A stretch of DNA of 64,000 nt from Trichobilharzia regenti (GCA_944472135.2 OX235264.1:93258319-93322318), one strand, 5' to 3'. Positions 19,986 through 30,617 are shown, counted from the stretch's first letter. Numbers and translations are program-made. Notes: a model not told the origin generated them from the sequence alone.

Positions 19986-20349
19986 TGATTATTTGTCAAT
20001 CTTTGGATATACACCAGAACTTTCTTGTCTCTATTATTTGATCACATATCACCATCGAATCACTTCATTTTAACATTACGTTTGTTGTCTGTTAACCGCC
20101 GAACTTACATTCACTGTGCACAGTTAGTTAGTTAGTTTGTTTATATTTTTGTATTATTCATATTTTCCTCATATCACTGAATATAATTCAGTAACCAGTA
20201 AAGGTAAATTAGAAAGGAAGGTTTTACGAAGTCTTATTCTACAACAACCGATTTGATCGACTTCTGTCACTCTTCCTACCCTTACCATGATTTTAACATT
20301 ACCTGTAGAATTTTAAGTATTGGTTTTGAATTGATTTTGGTTTGATTGG

Positions 20350-20545
20350 ATGGAGGATTTCATCACGAGCTGACATCAATTAGAGAACCACTGGAAAACC
20401 TGTGAGTACTGAATAGCTGCTCCGAGTTCGAACCCTAGTGGGTGAGTACTTCTGAAGACTCCCAAAATGTCCAGCACTCTCAGGTTTTCCAGTGGCTCTC
20501 TGACTGATGTCACCTCATGATGAAATCCTCCATGAAACCTAAGGA
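20350..20545. repeat. Inverted composite of two short-repeat ends
   Basis: The left end ('catcacgagctgacatcaattagagaaccactgg') is the inverted copy of the right end ('ccagtggctctctgactgatgtcacctcatgatg'). Between them are a box-B-like 'gagttcgaaccctagtggg' and a partial hammerhead (CTGAAGACTCCCAAAA, then missing the GAAAC part). The whole can fold into one long stem. Confidence 0.7.
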
Positions 20546-20599
20546 ATTCACGCTAACGCAGCGTTTTCTCCATTAGAAATAAATTGGAGGCCTTGGTCA

Positions 20600-21150
20600 T
20601 TCTTGAATTTAAGCCAGATCTTTATGAACAAAAATTTGTTTACAATCCCAACGTCCATCTTGGCCGTAGACGGATAAACGTTTATTTACTTATATTATTT
20701 TTATTTTGTGTACTTAGTGCATGTACATCCACTAACCCCATAACTGTACACCCCATTGCAAAATCCGTACATCCTATAAGTTATCCTATATATGTTTCGA
20801 CAACTTCATTTTCAACCTGCACAGCTCTATTTATACTACGGAAAAAGAAGGCATTAAATGGCCCTAGAAATTGTCCAGTCAATATTGCACATATGATAAG
20901 AATAAAGATAATTAAAATGATGTACTAACGGGCAGGGTAGACCGGAATTGGATGACTTTCAAAACTTGTTAAACAAGATTGTTAAATTAGTGAATTGGTG
21001 ATGAGATTTTAAAAAAGTAGGTCATGTGTTGTCTAAAAAATTGAGAGTATGATGGTGATGATAGCAATGACGATGGCGAAGATGAAGTGAATTGGGGAAT
21101 GAATTCAATTGGTAGAACAGAATCAAATAAAAGAACATTATTATGTCCAA
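20600..21150 (-). repeat. PLE non-coding terminal sequence
   Basis: Shares 'cttcattttcaacctgcacagctctatttatacta ... gataagaataaagataatta ... aagaacattattatg' order with 43730-44060, the 3' non-coding end of the palindromic PLE. It therefore represents a minus-strand terminal copy. Open frames here are accidental. Confidence 0.65.
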
Positions 21151-21182
21151 GTTAAAGAAAAATTTTCAACAGGATATTGTTG

Positions 21183-22010
21183 GACACATCCGATGAAGAT
21201 CGGGGTTGGTTTTTATGGCCAAGATGGTGGATATAGCTCACCAGTTTTTAAACAACAACCCAAAGGAGAAAAGTATTTTAAATTCCCAGCATTTCAAAGC
21301 CTTGAAAGAGCTACGGGAAAATTCTAAGATAACAATAATGATAATGATCTTATCAATAATAGTGATGAAACATTGAGGCAACCTGTGATGACAAGAGTGA
21401 CGAATAACAGCATGATTACACAAACAAATGTTCAGGTAGGCATAGTAGTCGATTAAGCCCAATAAAAACATACGGACCGAATACGTAATGCTAGATTGCA
21501 AGTGAAGTAAATAAAATATGCCTTTAATGCAGATGTGACTCATTATTTTTATTTTCTTTTTATTATATTATTATTATTTTTGGTACAAGTATGGAATTTT
21601 CAGCATGTAATATCGGTAGCACAAAATTTGCAGGCCCACAATTGATATCAGGTGTGCGTCGGAAGGGGACCGAACGCCGAACGTCCTAACCACTGTGCTT
21701 CGGACCCACAAAGAGGGGTTGAAAATGTAAATAGGGCGTGGTGGAGAAGTCATCAGTTAGTTATGTCTTAATATGCTGAGGGAGGACTAATGGCTGTACG
21801 AACTTCTTTTGAATGCATAGTTTAGGTTTAATAGTTCGAATGCCTGTCGCCCCAGCTGTGTGTGTGCAGTAGACGAATACGAAATTTTTTGGAAAGATTC
21901 GGTGGGATACAATGAATTACTTTGAAAGCTCTCGTTTTCTCCACTACATGACTACTATCAATTAAATGTGACAAAATCGAGCTACGGATTGTTTTTGTTT
22001 GTCGTTTACC
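21183..22010 (-). repeat. Right arm of long inverted repeat (partner 14725-15556)
   Basis: Reverse complement of 14725-15556: from the PLE fragment 'ggccaagatggtggatatag' through FKQQPKGEKYFKFPAFQSLE (plus frame, 21244-21305), the family-2 SINE (21570-21720, reversed), to the PLE GIY-YIG C-terminus (21783-22000, reversed). The 5.6 kb between the arms holds unrelated repeats. Confidence 0.85.
21570..21720 (-). repeat. tRNA-derived SINE (family 2), nested
   Basis: Reverse-strand copy of the SINE at 15006-15178: 'ggtccgaagcacagtggttaggacgttcgg' head and 'cacacctgatatcaattgtgggcctgc' body. The box-B part is partly deleted (gcgttcggtccccttcc). It occupies the same position in the inverted-repeat arm as its partner. 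Confidence 0.75.
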
Positions 22011-23570
22011 AAACCACCACGTTGGGAGATGTTCACAAGTGATATGTTGGCTAAGCTGTCTGGTAGTAGTGTACCCAACATAACTGTCACCGCAGGTGCA
22101 TTTGAACTGATAAATGCATACAGATGTGGCGAAACTATATAGTTTATCCTTCGTTCACGTCCCAATCACTCTTCAGCTAGAGAATCACCATCATATGTAC
22201 GCTGCATTAAACGTTCTTCGTATACTCCTGGAATGTCTCTGGAATAAAATCACACATCAATTTAGTATTAGATTGTAACTTAATAAATAGAGGTTGTTTA
22301 CGTGCAGTCATCGTTTCAGGATTTCTCTTTGATGTTTTCATATGTTTCTTTATGAAACTACTCGAGTGGCCCATCTCCGTCAAGAAATCGTGAATGAGTA
22401 TTCAAATTCCTTTATAAGAGGTCATCCGTACATATTTTTCTTGCTCTGCTTGTAAGACATTTAACAAAATTTCTTTTATATTTAATGGGCACATAACCAA
22501 GGTAGTTTATATATTGCCCTGTGAATGTGCTTTTTCTATACAAGCTTCTCCCAAGTGACCCAGCCCATCGTCTACTTAGCAAGACATTTGGAATATGTAG
22601 TTCACCATCCTGCTTCTATTCACAAGTAAACGTAAGCGAAGGGTGGATGTTGTTGAATTTCATCAACAATTCGTCTCTATTTACATTCTCATAAGCTGAG
22701 ATAAATGTATGATCGACATATCCGTAATACATATCCAACTCATTCATGATGTCTTTCAGTTTCCCGTTTTCAAGTTTTGCGAGAAAGAAGTCAGCTAATA
22801 TTGCGCCTAATGACGAACCCATAGCTATTCCATCTACTTGAATTATTGAAGATAAAGTGAACACTTATTGTGCAGTTAAGGAGTAATTCTTTGAGGCTAC
22901 ACAAGGGAATTCACAAGTCCAACTGCCTTTCGGTGATTTCTTGACAAATGTAATCTACAGTTTCCATAGTTGGTACATTCGTGAATAGTGATGATACATT
23001 CATGGATAACATGCGCTTGTCCCTAACATTGGTCTGGGATATTTTAGAAATAAAGTCGACGACATCACTAGTTCTTTGTTGCATGATTTCATTATGCAAA
23101 TGTCTCAGAATCTTCACTAACCACTTTGCTGTTCCATGAAATGGAGATTGATACATATCTGAAACTGGGTGAAGAGGAAGAACCAGTTTGTGCATTTTGA
23201 GTAGACCGTAAAGACGTGGAGTATTGGTACCCGTGGGATTCATCGACTCATGGCTGATGATAATACTCCTTTTTCGTTAAGCTTTTTGAGAGAGTCGGTC
23301 ATTAGTTTCTCCACTCTTACACTGAGATCTTTGGAACTACCAAGAGATTAGAATTTAGTTTGATCATTCAAAATGCCTTCCATTTTCTCAACATAATCGC
23401 TTTTATCCAGTAAGAGTAAACCAGGAAACCCTGGAATCATTTTTATCAACTTCACTGATATTTTACAAATGCAATTTTTACATATGTCTCCATGCTCAGG
23501 TATTATGGAACTATTCGGTCAAATCTTGATCACAATTCATATTGAGTCTTGTAAATTTTTGCAGTGAAAA
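21783..23570 (-). mobile_element. Penelope-like element, RT plus GIY-YIG (minus)
   Basis: Minus strand from about 23560: a broken N-terminal part; TNTPRLYGLLKMHKLVLPL (rlYGlPKiHK block, 23220); VDFISKISQTNVRDKRMLSM; SSLFTNVPTMETVDYICQEI (catalytic sLFTNVP); VDGIAMGSSLGAILADFF; MYYGYVDHTFISAYE (YVDD altered to YVDH); FNNIHPSLTFTCE; a GIY-YIG region reduced to fragments near 22050-22160; then a C-terminus matching 'HVVEKT..FKVIHCIPP'. The D to H change in the YVDD box plus stops show it is dead. Same subfamily as 39990-40960. Confidence 0.85.
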
Positions 23571-23639
23571 TGATTCGCTTGTCTACTTACGATAGTTTTT
23601 TGCGTGATTCCCTCTGGTGAAGTGAATTTTACGAAACCC

Positions 23640-24073
23640 GGTATTAAAACATACAAGGTTCACCTAAATGAAATGTTTCAAGGAGCATGAAAAATAAATG
23701 TGTGATCTTGTCCGATTTGTATGAACGCGTCCGACCAGTAGGCTGTATAATACCACGATTGTATGGCCTACCGAAAATTCACAAAACAGGATCACCCCTC
23801 CGTCTGATTATCAATATGGTGGGTTCTGCTTCTCATGTAATTGCCCAACCGCTAGACGGAATACTGGAACCAGTTAGAAAGCAAGCATATAAGTTTGACA
23901 GTATTAACGATTTTAATGTTATATGGTATCACTAGATGTGACCTCGCTGTTTACTAACGCGATTACATTGATGCAGATAGTTCAGACTTTTGGGTTGACG
24001 GCAACCTGCCTCAAACAACAGTCATTGATTTGCACGTTGAATGTTCATTGCACTTAAAATAATGAGATGTTTA

Positions 24074-24124
<51 letters not shown>

Positions 24125-24215
24125 CGCTGAGATGGAATTGCCACTGCATCCATTACTGGCTGATTGTCTTATGAGAAAGGTTGGAAACTCTCAACTTATT
24201 CATACCATCGGGGGC
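23640..24215 (+). mobile_element. Penelope-like element, RT fragment, with (AT)n expansion
   Basis: Plus frame 23687-23935 reads CIIPRLYGLPKIHKTGSPLR, NMVGSASHVIAQPLDGIL, then 'SLDVTSLFTNAIT' after a frameshift at about 23930. It continues after the AT microsatellite with MELPLHPLLADCLM (remnant of the GvaMGSPL.plLAd block). It is head to head with the PLE at 21783-23570 but belongs to a different subfamily. Confidence 0.8.
24075..24122. repeat. (AT)n microsatellite
   Basis: About 46 bp of uninterrupted alternating AT inside a PLE fragment. It can form a hairpin and is a likely site of length polymorphism. Confidence 0.98.
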
Positions 24216-24639
24216 TTCTTTGGTCTACTGAACTCCATTGTTATTTTGACCTCTTTTTGTTACTTCAGTTACTTAGGGAGTCCAAATTTTGTTCTCAGTT
24301 CATGTAATTTTATTCACTTTGTTTCAATGTATATTCATGACTCATATGTGGTGAGAGCAGGTCGTGAGAAAATATGTACAAGGCTGATTTAACAACCAAT
24401 CACAGCAAAGTTAACGTGGCAAAATATGATTCGCAGATAGAGAACTCTATTTGTCGAGGAATCCCGAAACAACCAATCAGAAGCCTGCGTTTGTCTACTT
24501 GCATAGGCTGTAATAATGTATGTGAAATATATATAAAAACGTGTTGATTTTCATAATAAAACGATCTGTTACCTGGCCCTTGTCTTCTGTTGTTACAATA
24601 TGCTTGAAAAACGTTTTTAAAATACACGATGTATCCTCT

Positions 24640-24959
24640 TGTAGCGGTAAATAATTCCCCAAAATTATTGACCACAGCAATCACTCATTGGATGCTGACC
24701 ACCACTGTTTAAGTCGACTTGTTTAGCTGAAGGCTTCCGGTCAAGCATCCCCGCCATTTGGTACCCCGTCGTGTAACGTGCACGATCACTAGCTAGCTAA
24801 GCGTTCGTCTATCGGCTGGTTTTGGTTCCTAAATACATTTCTTCGTTTGGACGACCAATTATTGGCTTTTGCTTTGTCTTTGGTACGCGAGAATAAATTA
24901 ATTAGAAGTTGTTGAACGAGATATCACGTCAAACCTTTAATATCCGTCAACCTCTAAAC
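24640..24959 (+). repeat. LTR 1 (type a)
   Basis: 320 bp direct terminal repeat beginning TGTAGCGGTAAATAATTCC and ending CCTCTAAAC. Contains AATAAA (in gcgagaataaattaatt, about 24893) as a likely polyadenylation signal. Diagnostic base: 'atccGtcaacc' near the 3' end (type a). The 3' end was set just before the TGG that starts the primer binding site. Confidence 0.95.
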
Positions 24960-24977
24960 TGGTGAGCCCAACCGCGA
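24960..24977 (+). other. Primer binding site, unit 1
   Basis: TGGTGAGCCCAACCGCG directly after the LTR. It begins with TGG, complementary to a tRNA CCA end. The first ten bases differ by one position from the tRNA-Trp-type site used by CsRn1-clade elements (family knowledge). Identical in units 2 and 3. Confidence 0.75.
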
Positions 24978-25071
24978 ACTTCATCCACGATAAATCCGCA
25001 GATAATCCCGGTGAGTTCGTTCCATTTTGTATTTGTTCTTGTACCATATATTATTCGATATAATTTTCGTC

Positions 25072-25899
25072 ATGAGTGATCTTAGTCCCAAGGTCATCCG
25101 TATCCGCTCAACTCCTAAAACCATTCAGCTCGTACCATACTGGCCAGATAATGCTGAAACGTGGTTTCTGCTAGCTGAAGCAGATTTTTGTGAGCATGGG
25201 ATAACTGATCAACGTTCACAGTTACTTGCAGTTATTCACGCCCTACCGCGGGAATTCAGCAAGTACGTAACATCACAGATGTTGAGTCCCGAGGTAAGTA
25301 ACTCGTACGAGTTGCTGAAAGCATCCCTCCTCAGGAGAAACGCTCTCACGGACAGACAACGTCTAGATGAATTATTTCGCAACATCGAGTTAGGAGATCA
25401 GTCAGCCGTGAGCATGCTGACAAGAATGAAACAAGTCGTCGGCCAATGTCAGTTCGACGAAGGACTGTTTAGAGAACTCTTCTTAACCAAGTTGCCACAA
25501 TCTGTACAGACCGTACTTGTGACACTTGAGGGTACTGTAATAGAGAACTTAGCTATTACTGCAGATAAGATCCTAGAAATAACTAAACGGTCTGTCCCCG
25601 AAATATGCTCAATGACTAAGCAGACTTCGAGTGAGGATCCTGCAATGACAGAGTTATGCAACTCCCTTCAGCAGATGTTTAGGTCAAACACGCATTCTAA
25701 ATCCTCCAACCGTCGTCCTAAATCTCCTCAACGCAGGAACTCGCGTGGTCGATCTAAGTCCAAACCACGTTCACTGAAAAACCCTGACTGGTGCTGGTAC
25801 CACAACACCTATGGCCAAGAAGCGAAGTGTTGCCGTAAGCCTTGTAACTTCGGAAATGTCTCAAAGTCTGCGGGAAACTATCCCGCCGGCACGCGTTAG
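25072..25899 (+). CDS. gag: Gag, unit 1
   Basis: 275-residue capsid/nucleocapsid precursor. The start is the ATG of [13 protein letters not shown]; the frame is open further upstream but has no better methionine. Region 25-180 is capsid-like ([38 protein letters not shown]). It is followed by a basic S/R/K-rich stretch (about 218-246) and a CHCC zinc finger, [18 protein letters not shown], which is diagnostic of the CsRn1 clade rather than the usual CCHC knuckle. Gag packages the RNA genome in cytoplasmic particles. The frame is intact and overlaps pol by 52 nt. Confidence 0.93.
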   Translation: MSDLSPKVIRIRSTPKTIQLVPYWPDNAETWFLLAEADFCEHGITDQRSQLLAVIHALPREFSKYVTSQMLSPEVSNSYELLKASLLRRNALTDRQRLDELFRNIELGDQSAVSMLTRMKQVVGQCQFDEGLFRELFLTKLPQSVQTVLVTLEGTVIENLAITADKILEITKRSVPEICSMTKQTSSEDPAMTELCNSLQQMFRSNTHSKSSNRRPKSPQRRNSRGRSKSKPRSLKNPDWCWYHNTYGQEAKCCRKPCNFGNVSKSAGNYPAGTR

Positions 25900-27134
25900 C
25901 GGCAACCGTCGCCGGTGGCACTAGCCGCCTACTTTACATCCATGATGTGATAAGCCAGACTCGATACTTAGTCGACACAGGCGCCGAAGTCAGCGTCCTT
26001 CCTGCTACAGCAGCAGATCGACAGAAGGAACCTACCTTCAACTTACAGGCTGCAAATGGAAAACCAATCGCAACCTTTGGTAGGAAATACGTCTATCTGA
26101 ACGTAGGTTTACGCAAACCTATTCGGTGGATTTTCCTTCTCGCTGACGTTACAATGCCCATCATTGGCACGGACCTACTTAATCATCATGATTTACTCGT
26201 AGACGTCCGCCGAAAACGACTGATTGACAATACTACTAGTCTGTCTATCAAAGGCATCACCTACATAGGCCCTAGTTTGTCACCCGTTAAGATAAAGGCA
26301 ATTCTTGATCCAACTTTTCAACCTATCGTTGACAAGTATCCGGAACTTAACTGCCCGTCGAACGACCTACCGTGCATAACCAGCAATGTTATGCACCACA
26401 TCATTACCACAGGACAACCTGTGACATCTAAAGCACGACGATTAGCTCCTGACAAACTGAGAATCGCCAGGAATGAATTTGACCATATGCTTACCCTTGG
26501 CATCATTCGACCTTCGAATAGCCCATGGGCATCCCCACTTCATATGGTTCCGAAAAAGGATAGCAACGATTGGCGACCCACCGGTGATTACCGGCGAGTG
26601 AATGCCAAAACAACCCCTGATTGCTACCCGTTGCCTCATATACACGACTTGACGGCAACCTTATCCGGCGCGACTATATTCTCTAAAATCGACTTGGTTA
26701 AAGCGTATAACCAAATCCCGATGGCAACAGAAGATATCCCGAAAACGGCTATCATTACGCCTTTCGGACTTTTTGAATTTCTACGTATGCCATTCGGTCT
26801 TCGGAATGCAGCCCAAACATTCCAACGCTTCATTGACGAAGTATTTCGCGGTCTCGACTTTGTATACGCATACTTAGACGACTGCCTCATTGCCAGTCCA
26901 GACAAGGAAACTCACCTTAGGCACTTGGACTTGGCATTTGACAGGTTACGCCAACATGGTGTTACCATCAATATTCAAAAGTGTCAAATCGGTGTTGACT
27001 CACTCGACTTCCTGGGTCACACTATTGACTGCAAGGGCATTCGCCCACTGGCTACTAAGGTTGAGCCTCCTAAGAAAAACCGTTCTGGACGCACCGTAAG
27101 GTTCCCAGAACATTTGCACACTTATTTGACTTAA
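25848..27134 (+). CDS. pol: Truncated Pol (protease and reverse transcriptase), unit 1
   Basis: Pol frame opens after a TAA at 25845-25847 and lies -1 to gag. It has no required ATG of its own; the frame can be entered by -1 frameshifting at 25872. Domains: aspartic protease with [12 protein letters not shown] near the start; reverse transcriptase with [66 protein letters not shown] and the catalytic [12 protein letters not shown]; then [19 protein letters not shown]. At that point, where thumb/RNase H should follow, it jumps to [17 protein letters not shown] and a stop. That resembles the very end of Boudicca-like Pol. RNase H and integrase are absent, so the unit is non-autonomous. Confidence 0.93.
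   Translation, partial: LRKCLKVCGKLSRRHALAATVAGGTSRLLYIHDVISQTRYLVDTGAEVSVLPATAADRQKEPTFNLQAANGKPIATFGRKYVYLNVGLRKPIRWIFLLADVTMPIIGTDLLNHHDLLVDVRRKRLIDNTTSLSIKGITYIGPSLSPVKIKAILDPTFQPIVDKYPELNCPSNDLPCITSNVMHHIITTGQPVTSKARRLAPDKLRIARNEFDHMLTLGIIRPSNSPWASPLHMVPKKDSNDWRPTGDYRRVNAKTTPDCYPLPHIHDLTATLSGATIFSKIDLVKAYNQIPMATEDIPKTAIITPFGLFEFLRMPFGLRNAAQTFQRFIDEVFRGLDFVYAYLDDCLIASPDKETHLRHLDLAFDRLRQHGVTINIQKCQIGVDSLDFLGHTIDCKGIRPLATKVEPPKKNRSGRTVRFPEHLHTYLT
25872..25915 (+). promoter_or_regulatory. Candidate -1 ribosomal frameshift signal, unit 1
   Basis: G GGA AAC at 25872-25878 is a canonical X XXY YYZ slippery heptamer, and its codon boundaries coincide with the gag frame. Slipping back by one leads into the open pol frame, upstream of the gag stop at 25897. 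A GC-rich segment starts about six bases downstream; GCCGGC (25885-25890) can pair with GCCGG (25911-25915). Also present at 28868 and 31866 in units 2 and 3. Position, frame and spacing are directly visible; function is inferred. Confidence 0.75.
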
Positions 27135-27619
27135 CGAAGTCGTGTGATTCACGCAACTCACTCGTTCGTGGTACTAACTATTTTTTTTGACGTATAAATT
27201 TTTTTTATATACAGTACCACCGAACACAAAAATTTTTTTTTCAACAGTTCATGTAACATACACAAAAAAATTAATTAGATGTATTTTTTTTCGATGTTCT
27301 GAACTTAGCATTATTTTACTGTATAGTAAATGCACATAATTTTTTTTAACCAAAAAGGTCATTTCGTACATTTTCCTCGACATGGTTCTTAGCGTTCTTG
27401 TTTTCTTTTCCAGGTGCGACGGGCACTGGACGGGAAACAAACGAAGCACGGAATCCAACGAACAACACCAGGAAGCTATGTACAAACACCCCATTAGCAT
27501 AGGCAGACAAACCAGTAGGCATAAGACCAAGCCGCTCGGAAGATTTTTTTCACCCGAAAGGGAACCATCGAGTTTTTTTTACTTCCGGCTGGTTCTGTCT
27601 TAGGGTCCTCACGACCCCA
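27135..27619 (+). other. Gypsy 3' untranslated region with oligo(T) runs, unit 1
   Basis: Between the pol stop and the polypurine tract. Contains at least six T7-T9 runs on the sense strand (27180-27350, 27545, 27573). The 9 and 10 base runs of unit 2 versus 8 and 9 in units 1 and 3 explain the 2998/2996 length difference. A pyrimidine tract ending in CAG (about 27400-27413) looks like a splice acceptor. No coding frame is convincing. Confidence 0.7.
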
Positions 27620-27635
27620 CTAGGGGGGAGTGAGC
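27620..27635 (+). other. Polypurine tract, unit 1
   Basis: CTAGGGGGGAGTGAGC immediately before LTR 2, the purine-rich primer site for plus-strand synthesis. The same sequence precedes LTR 3 (30618-30633) and LTR 4 (33614-33629). Confidence 0.85.
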
Positions 27636-27955
27636 TGTAGCGGTAAATAATTCCCCAAAATTATTGACCACAGCAATCACTCATTGGATGCTGACCACCA
27701 CTGTTTAAGTCGACTTGTTTAGCTGAAGGCTTCCGGTCAAGCATCCCCGCCATTTGGTACCCCGTCGTGTAACGTGCACGATCACTAGCTAGCTAAGCGT
27801 TCGTCTATCGGCTGGTTTTGGTTCCTAAATACATTTCTTCGTTTGGACGACCAATTATTGGCTTTTGCTTTGTCTTTGGTACGCGAGAATAAATTAATTA
27901 GAAGTTGTTGAACGAGATATCACGTCAAACCTTTAATATCCATCAACCTCTAAAC
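27636..27955 (+). repeat. LTR 2 (type b)
   Basis: 320 bp, shared between units 1 and 2. Same ends as LTR 1; diagnostic 'atccAtcaacc' near the 3' end. Confidence 0.95.
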
Positions 27956-27973
27956 TGGTGAGCCCAACCGCGA
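27956..27973 (+). other. Primer binding site, unit 2
   Basis: TGGTGAGCCCAACCGCG following LTR 2, identical to unit 1. Confidence 0.75.
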
Positions 27974-28067
27974 ACTTCATCCACGATAAATCCGCAGATA
28001 ATCCCGGTGAGTTCGTTCCATTTTGTATTTGTTCTTGTACCATATATTATTCGATATAATTTTCGTC

Positions 28068-28808
28068 ATGAGTGATCTTAGTCCCAAGGTCATCCGTATC
28101 CGCTCAACTCCTAAAACCATTCAGCTCGTACCATACTGGCCAGATAATGCTGAAACGTGGTTTCTGCTAGCTGAAGCAGATTTTTGTGAGCATGGGATAA
28201 CTGATCAACGTTCACAGTTACTTGCAGTTATTCACGCCCTACCGCGGGAATTCAGCAAGTACGTAACATCACAGATGTTGAGTCCCGAGGTAAGTAACTC
28301 GTACGAGTTGCTGAAAGCATCCCTCCTCAGGAGAAACGCTCTCACGGACAGACAACGTCTAGATGAATTATTTCGCAACATCGAGTTAGGAGATCAGTCA
28401 GCCGTGAGCATGCTGACAAGAATGAAACAAGTCGTCGGCCAATGTCAGTTTGACGAAGGACTGTTTAGAGAACTCTTCTTAACCAAGTTGCCACAATCTG
28501 TACAGACCGTACTTGTGACACTTGAGGGTACTGTAATAGAGAACTTAGCTATTACTGCAGATAAGATCCTAGAAATAACTAAACGGTCTGTCCCCGAAAT
28601 ATGCTCAATGACTAAGCAGACTTCGAGTGAGGATCCTGCAATGACAGAGTTATGCAACTCCCTTCAGCAGATGTTTAGGTCAAACACGCATTCTAAATCC
28701 TCCAACCGTCGTCCTAAATCTCCTCAACGCAGGAACTCGCGTGGTCGATCTAAGTCCAAACCACGTTCACTGAAAAACCCTGACTGGTGCTGGTACCACA
28801 ACACCTAG
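28068..28808 (+). pseudogene. gag: Gag with premature stop, unit 2
   Basis: Same as unit 1 gag until residue 246, where TAT becomes TAG (28806-28808) in the middle of the CHCC finger, after CWYHNT. The remaining finger cysteines and the frameshift heptamer at 28868 lie beyond the stop. Ribosomes initiating at the gag ATG would therefore reach neither the finger nor pol. Other changes from unit 1 are few (for example cagtttgacg for cagttcgacg). Confidence 0.93.
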
Positions 28809-28843
28809 GGCCAAGAAGCGAAGTGTTGCCGTAAGCCTTGTAA

Positions 28844-30130
28844 CTTCGAAAATGTCTCAAAGTCTGCGGGAAACTATCCCGCCGGCACGCGTTAGCGGCA
28901 ACCGTCGCCGGTGGCACTAGCCGCCTACTTTACATCCATAATGTGATAAGCCAGACTCGATACTTAGTCGACACAGGCGCCGAAGTCAGCGTCCTTCCTG
29001 CTACAGCAGCAGATCGACAGAAGGAACCTACCTTCAACTTACAGGCTGCAAATGGAAAACCAATCGCAACCTTTGGTAGGAAATACGTCTGTCTGAACGT
29101 AGGTTTACGCAAACCTATTCGATGGATTTTCCTTCTCGCTGACGTTACAATGCCTATCATTGGCACGGACCTACTTAATCATCATGATTTACTCGTAGAC
29201 GTCCACCGAAAACGACTGATTGACAATACTACTAGTCTGTCTATCAAAGGCATCACCTACATAGGCCCTAGCTTGTCACCCGTTAAGATAAAGGCAATTC
29301 TTGATCCAACTTTTCAACCTATCGTTGACAAGTATCCGGAACTTAACTGCCCGTCGAACGACCTACCGTGCATAACCAGCAATGTTATGCACCACATCAT
29401 TACCACAGGACAACCTGTGACATCTAAAGCACGACGATTAGCTCCTGACAAACTGAGAATCGCCAGGAATGAATTTGACCATATGCTCACCCTTGGCATC
29501 ATTCGACCTTCGAATAGCCCATGGGCATCCCCACTTCATATGGTTCCGAAAAAGGATAGCAACGATCGGCGACCCACCGGTGATTACCGGCGAGTGAATG
29601 CCAAAACAACCCCTGATTGCTACCCGTTGCCTCATATACACGACTTGACGGCAACCTTATCCGGCGCGACTATATTCTCTAAAATCGACTTGGTTAAAGC
29701 GTATAACCAAATCCCGATGGCAACAGAAGATATCCCGAAAACGGCTATCATTACGCCTTTCGGACTTTTTGAATTCCTACGTATGCCATTCGGTCTTCGG
29801 AATGCAGCCCAAACATTCCAACGCTTCATTGACGAAGTATTTCGCGGTCTCGACTTTGTATACGCATACTTAGACGACTGCCTCATTGCCAGTCCAGACA
29901 AAGAAACTCACCTTAGGCACTTGGACTTGGCATTTGACAGGTTACGCCAACATGGTGTTACCATCAATATTCAAAAGTGTCAAATCGGTGTTGACTCACT
30001 CGACTTCCTGGGTCACACTATTGACTGCAAGGGCATTCGCCCACTGGCTACTAAGGTTGAGCCTCCTAAGAAAAACAGTTCTGGACGCACCGTAAGGTTC
30101 CCAGAACATTTGCACACTTATTTGACTTAA
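28844..30130 (+). CDS. pol: Truncated Pol, unit 2
   Basis: Open frame like that of unit 1, with protease DTGA and YLDD boxes intact and the identical deletion joint (TKVEPPKKN). Differences include Y to C after GRKYV, R to H in DVHRKR, W to R in the conserved [11 protein letters not shown] block (now DRRPTGD), and R to S near the C-terminus (KKNSSGRT). Translation by frameshifting is blocked by the upstream gag nonsense codon. Confidence 0.9.
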   Translation, partial: LRKCLKVCGKLSRRHALAATVAGGTSRLLYIHNVISQTRYLVDTGAEVSVLPATAADRQKEPTFNLQAANGKPIATFGRKYVCLNVGLRKPIRWIFLLADVTMPIIGTDLLNHHDLLVDVHRKRLIDNTTSLSIKGITYIGPSLSPVKIKAILDPTFQPIVDKYPELNCPSNDLPCITSNVMHHIITTGQPVTSKARRLAPDKLRIARNEFDHMLTLGIIRPSNSPWASPLHMVPKKDSNDRRPTGDYRRVNAKTTPDCYPLPHIHDLTATLSGATIFSKIDLVKAYNQIPMATEDIPKTAIITPFGLFEFLRMPFGLRNAAQTFQRFIDEVFRGLDFVYAYLDDCLIASPDKETHLRHLDLAFDRLRQHGVTINIQKCQIGVDSLDFLGHTIDCKGIRPLATKVEPPKKNSSGRTVRFPEHLHTYLT

Positions 30131-30617
30131 CGAAGTCGTGTGATTCACGCAACTCACTCGTTCGTGGTACTAACTATTTTTTTTTGACGTATAAATTTTT
30201 TTTATATACAGTACCACCGAACACAAAAATTTTTTTTTTCAACAGTTCATGTAACATACACAAAAAAATTAATTAGATGTATTTTTTTTCGTTGTTCTGA
30301 ACTTAGCATTATTTTACTGTATAGTAAATGCACATAATTTTTTTTAACCAAAAAGGTCATTTCGTACATTTTCCTCGACAGGGTTCTTAGCGTTCTTGTT
30401 TTCTTTTCCAGGTGCGACGGGCACTGGACGGGAAACAAACGAAGCACGGAATCCAACGAACAACACCAGGAAGCTATGTACAAACACCCCATTAGCATAG
30501 GCAGACAAACCAGTAGGCATAAGACCAAGCCGCTCGGAAGATTTTTTTCACCCGAAAGGGAACCATCGAGTTTTTTTTACTTCCGGCTGGTTCTGTCTTA
30601 GGGTCCTCACGACCCCA

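Noticed and set aside
20584..20928. 114-codon plus frame with hydrophobic segment
   Set aside because: It lies in PLE terminal non-coding sequence shared with 43730-44060; the open frame is accidental.
24400..24639. Possible solo LTR or promoter just upstream of the Gypsy array
   Set aside because: TATA-like and AATAAA-like words are present, but no repeat partner is visible in the window.
27382..27603. Small frame after pol in each Gypsy unit (a possible third gene)
   Set aside because: No signal peptide, transmembrane or envelope-like feature; unit 2 loses its ATG. Better explained as UTR.
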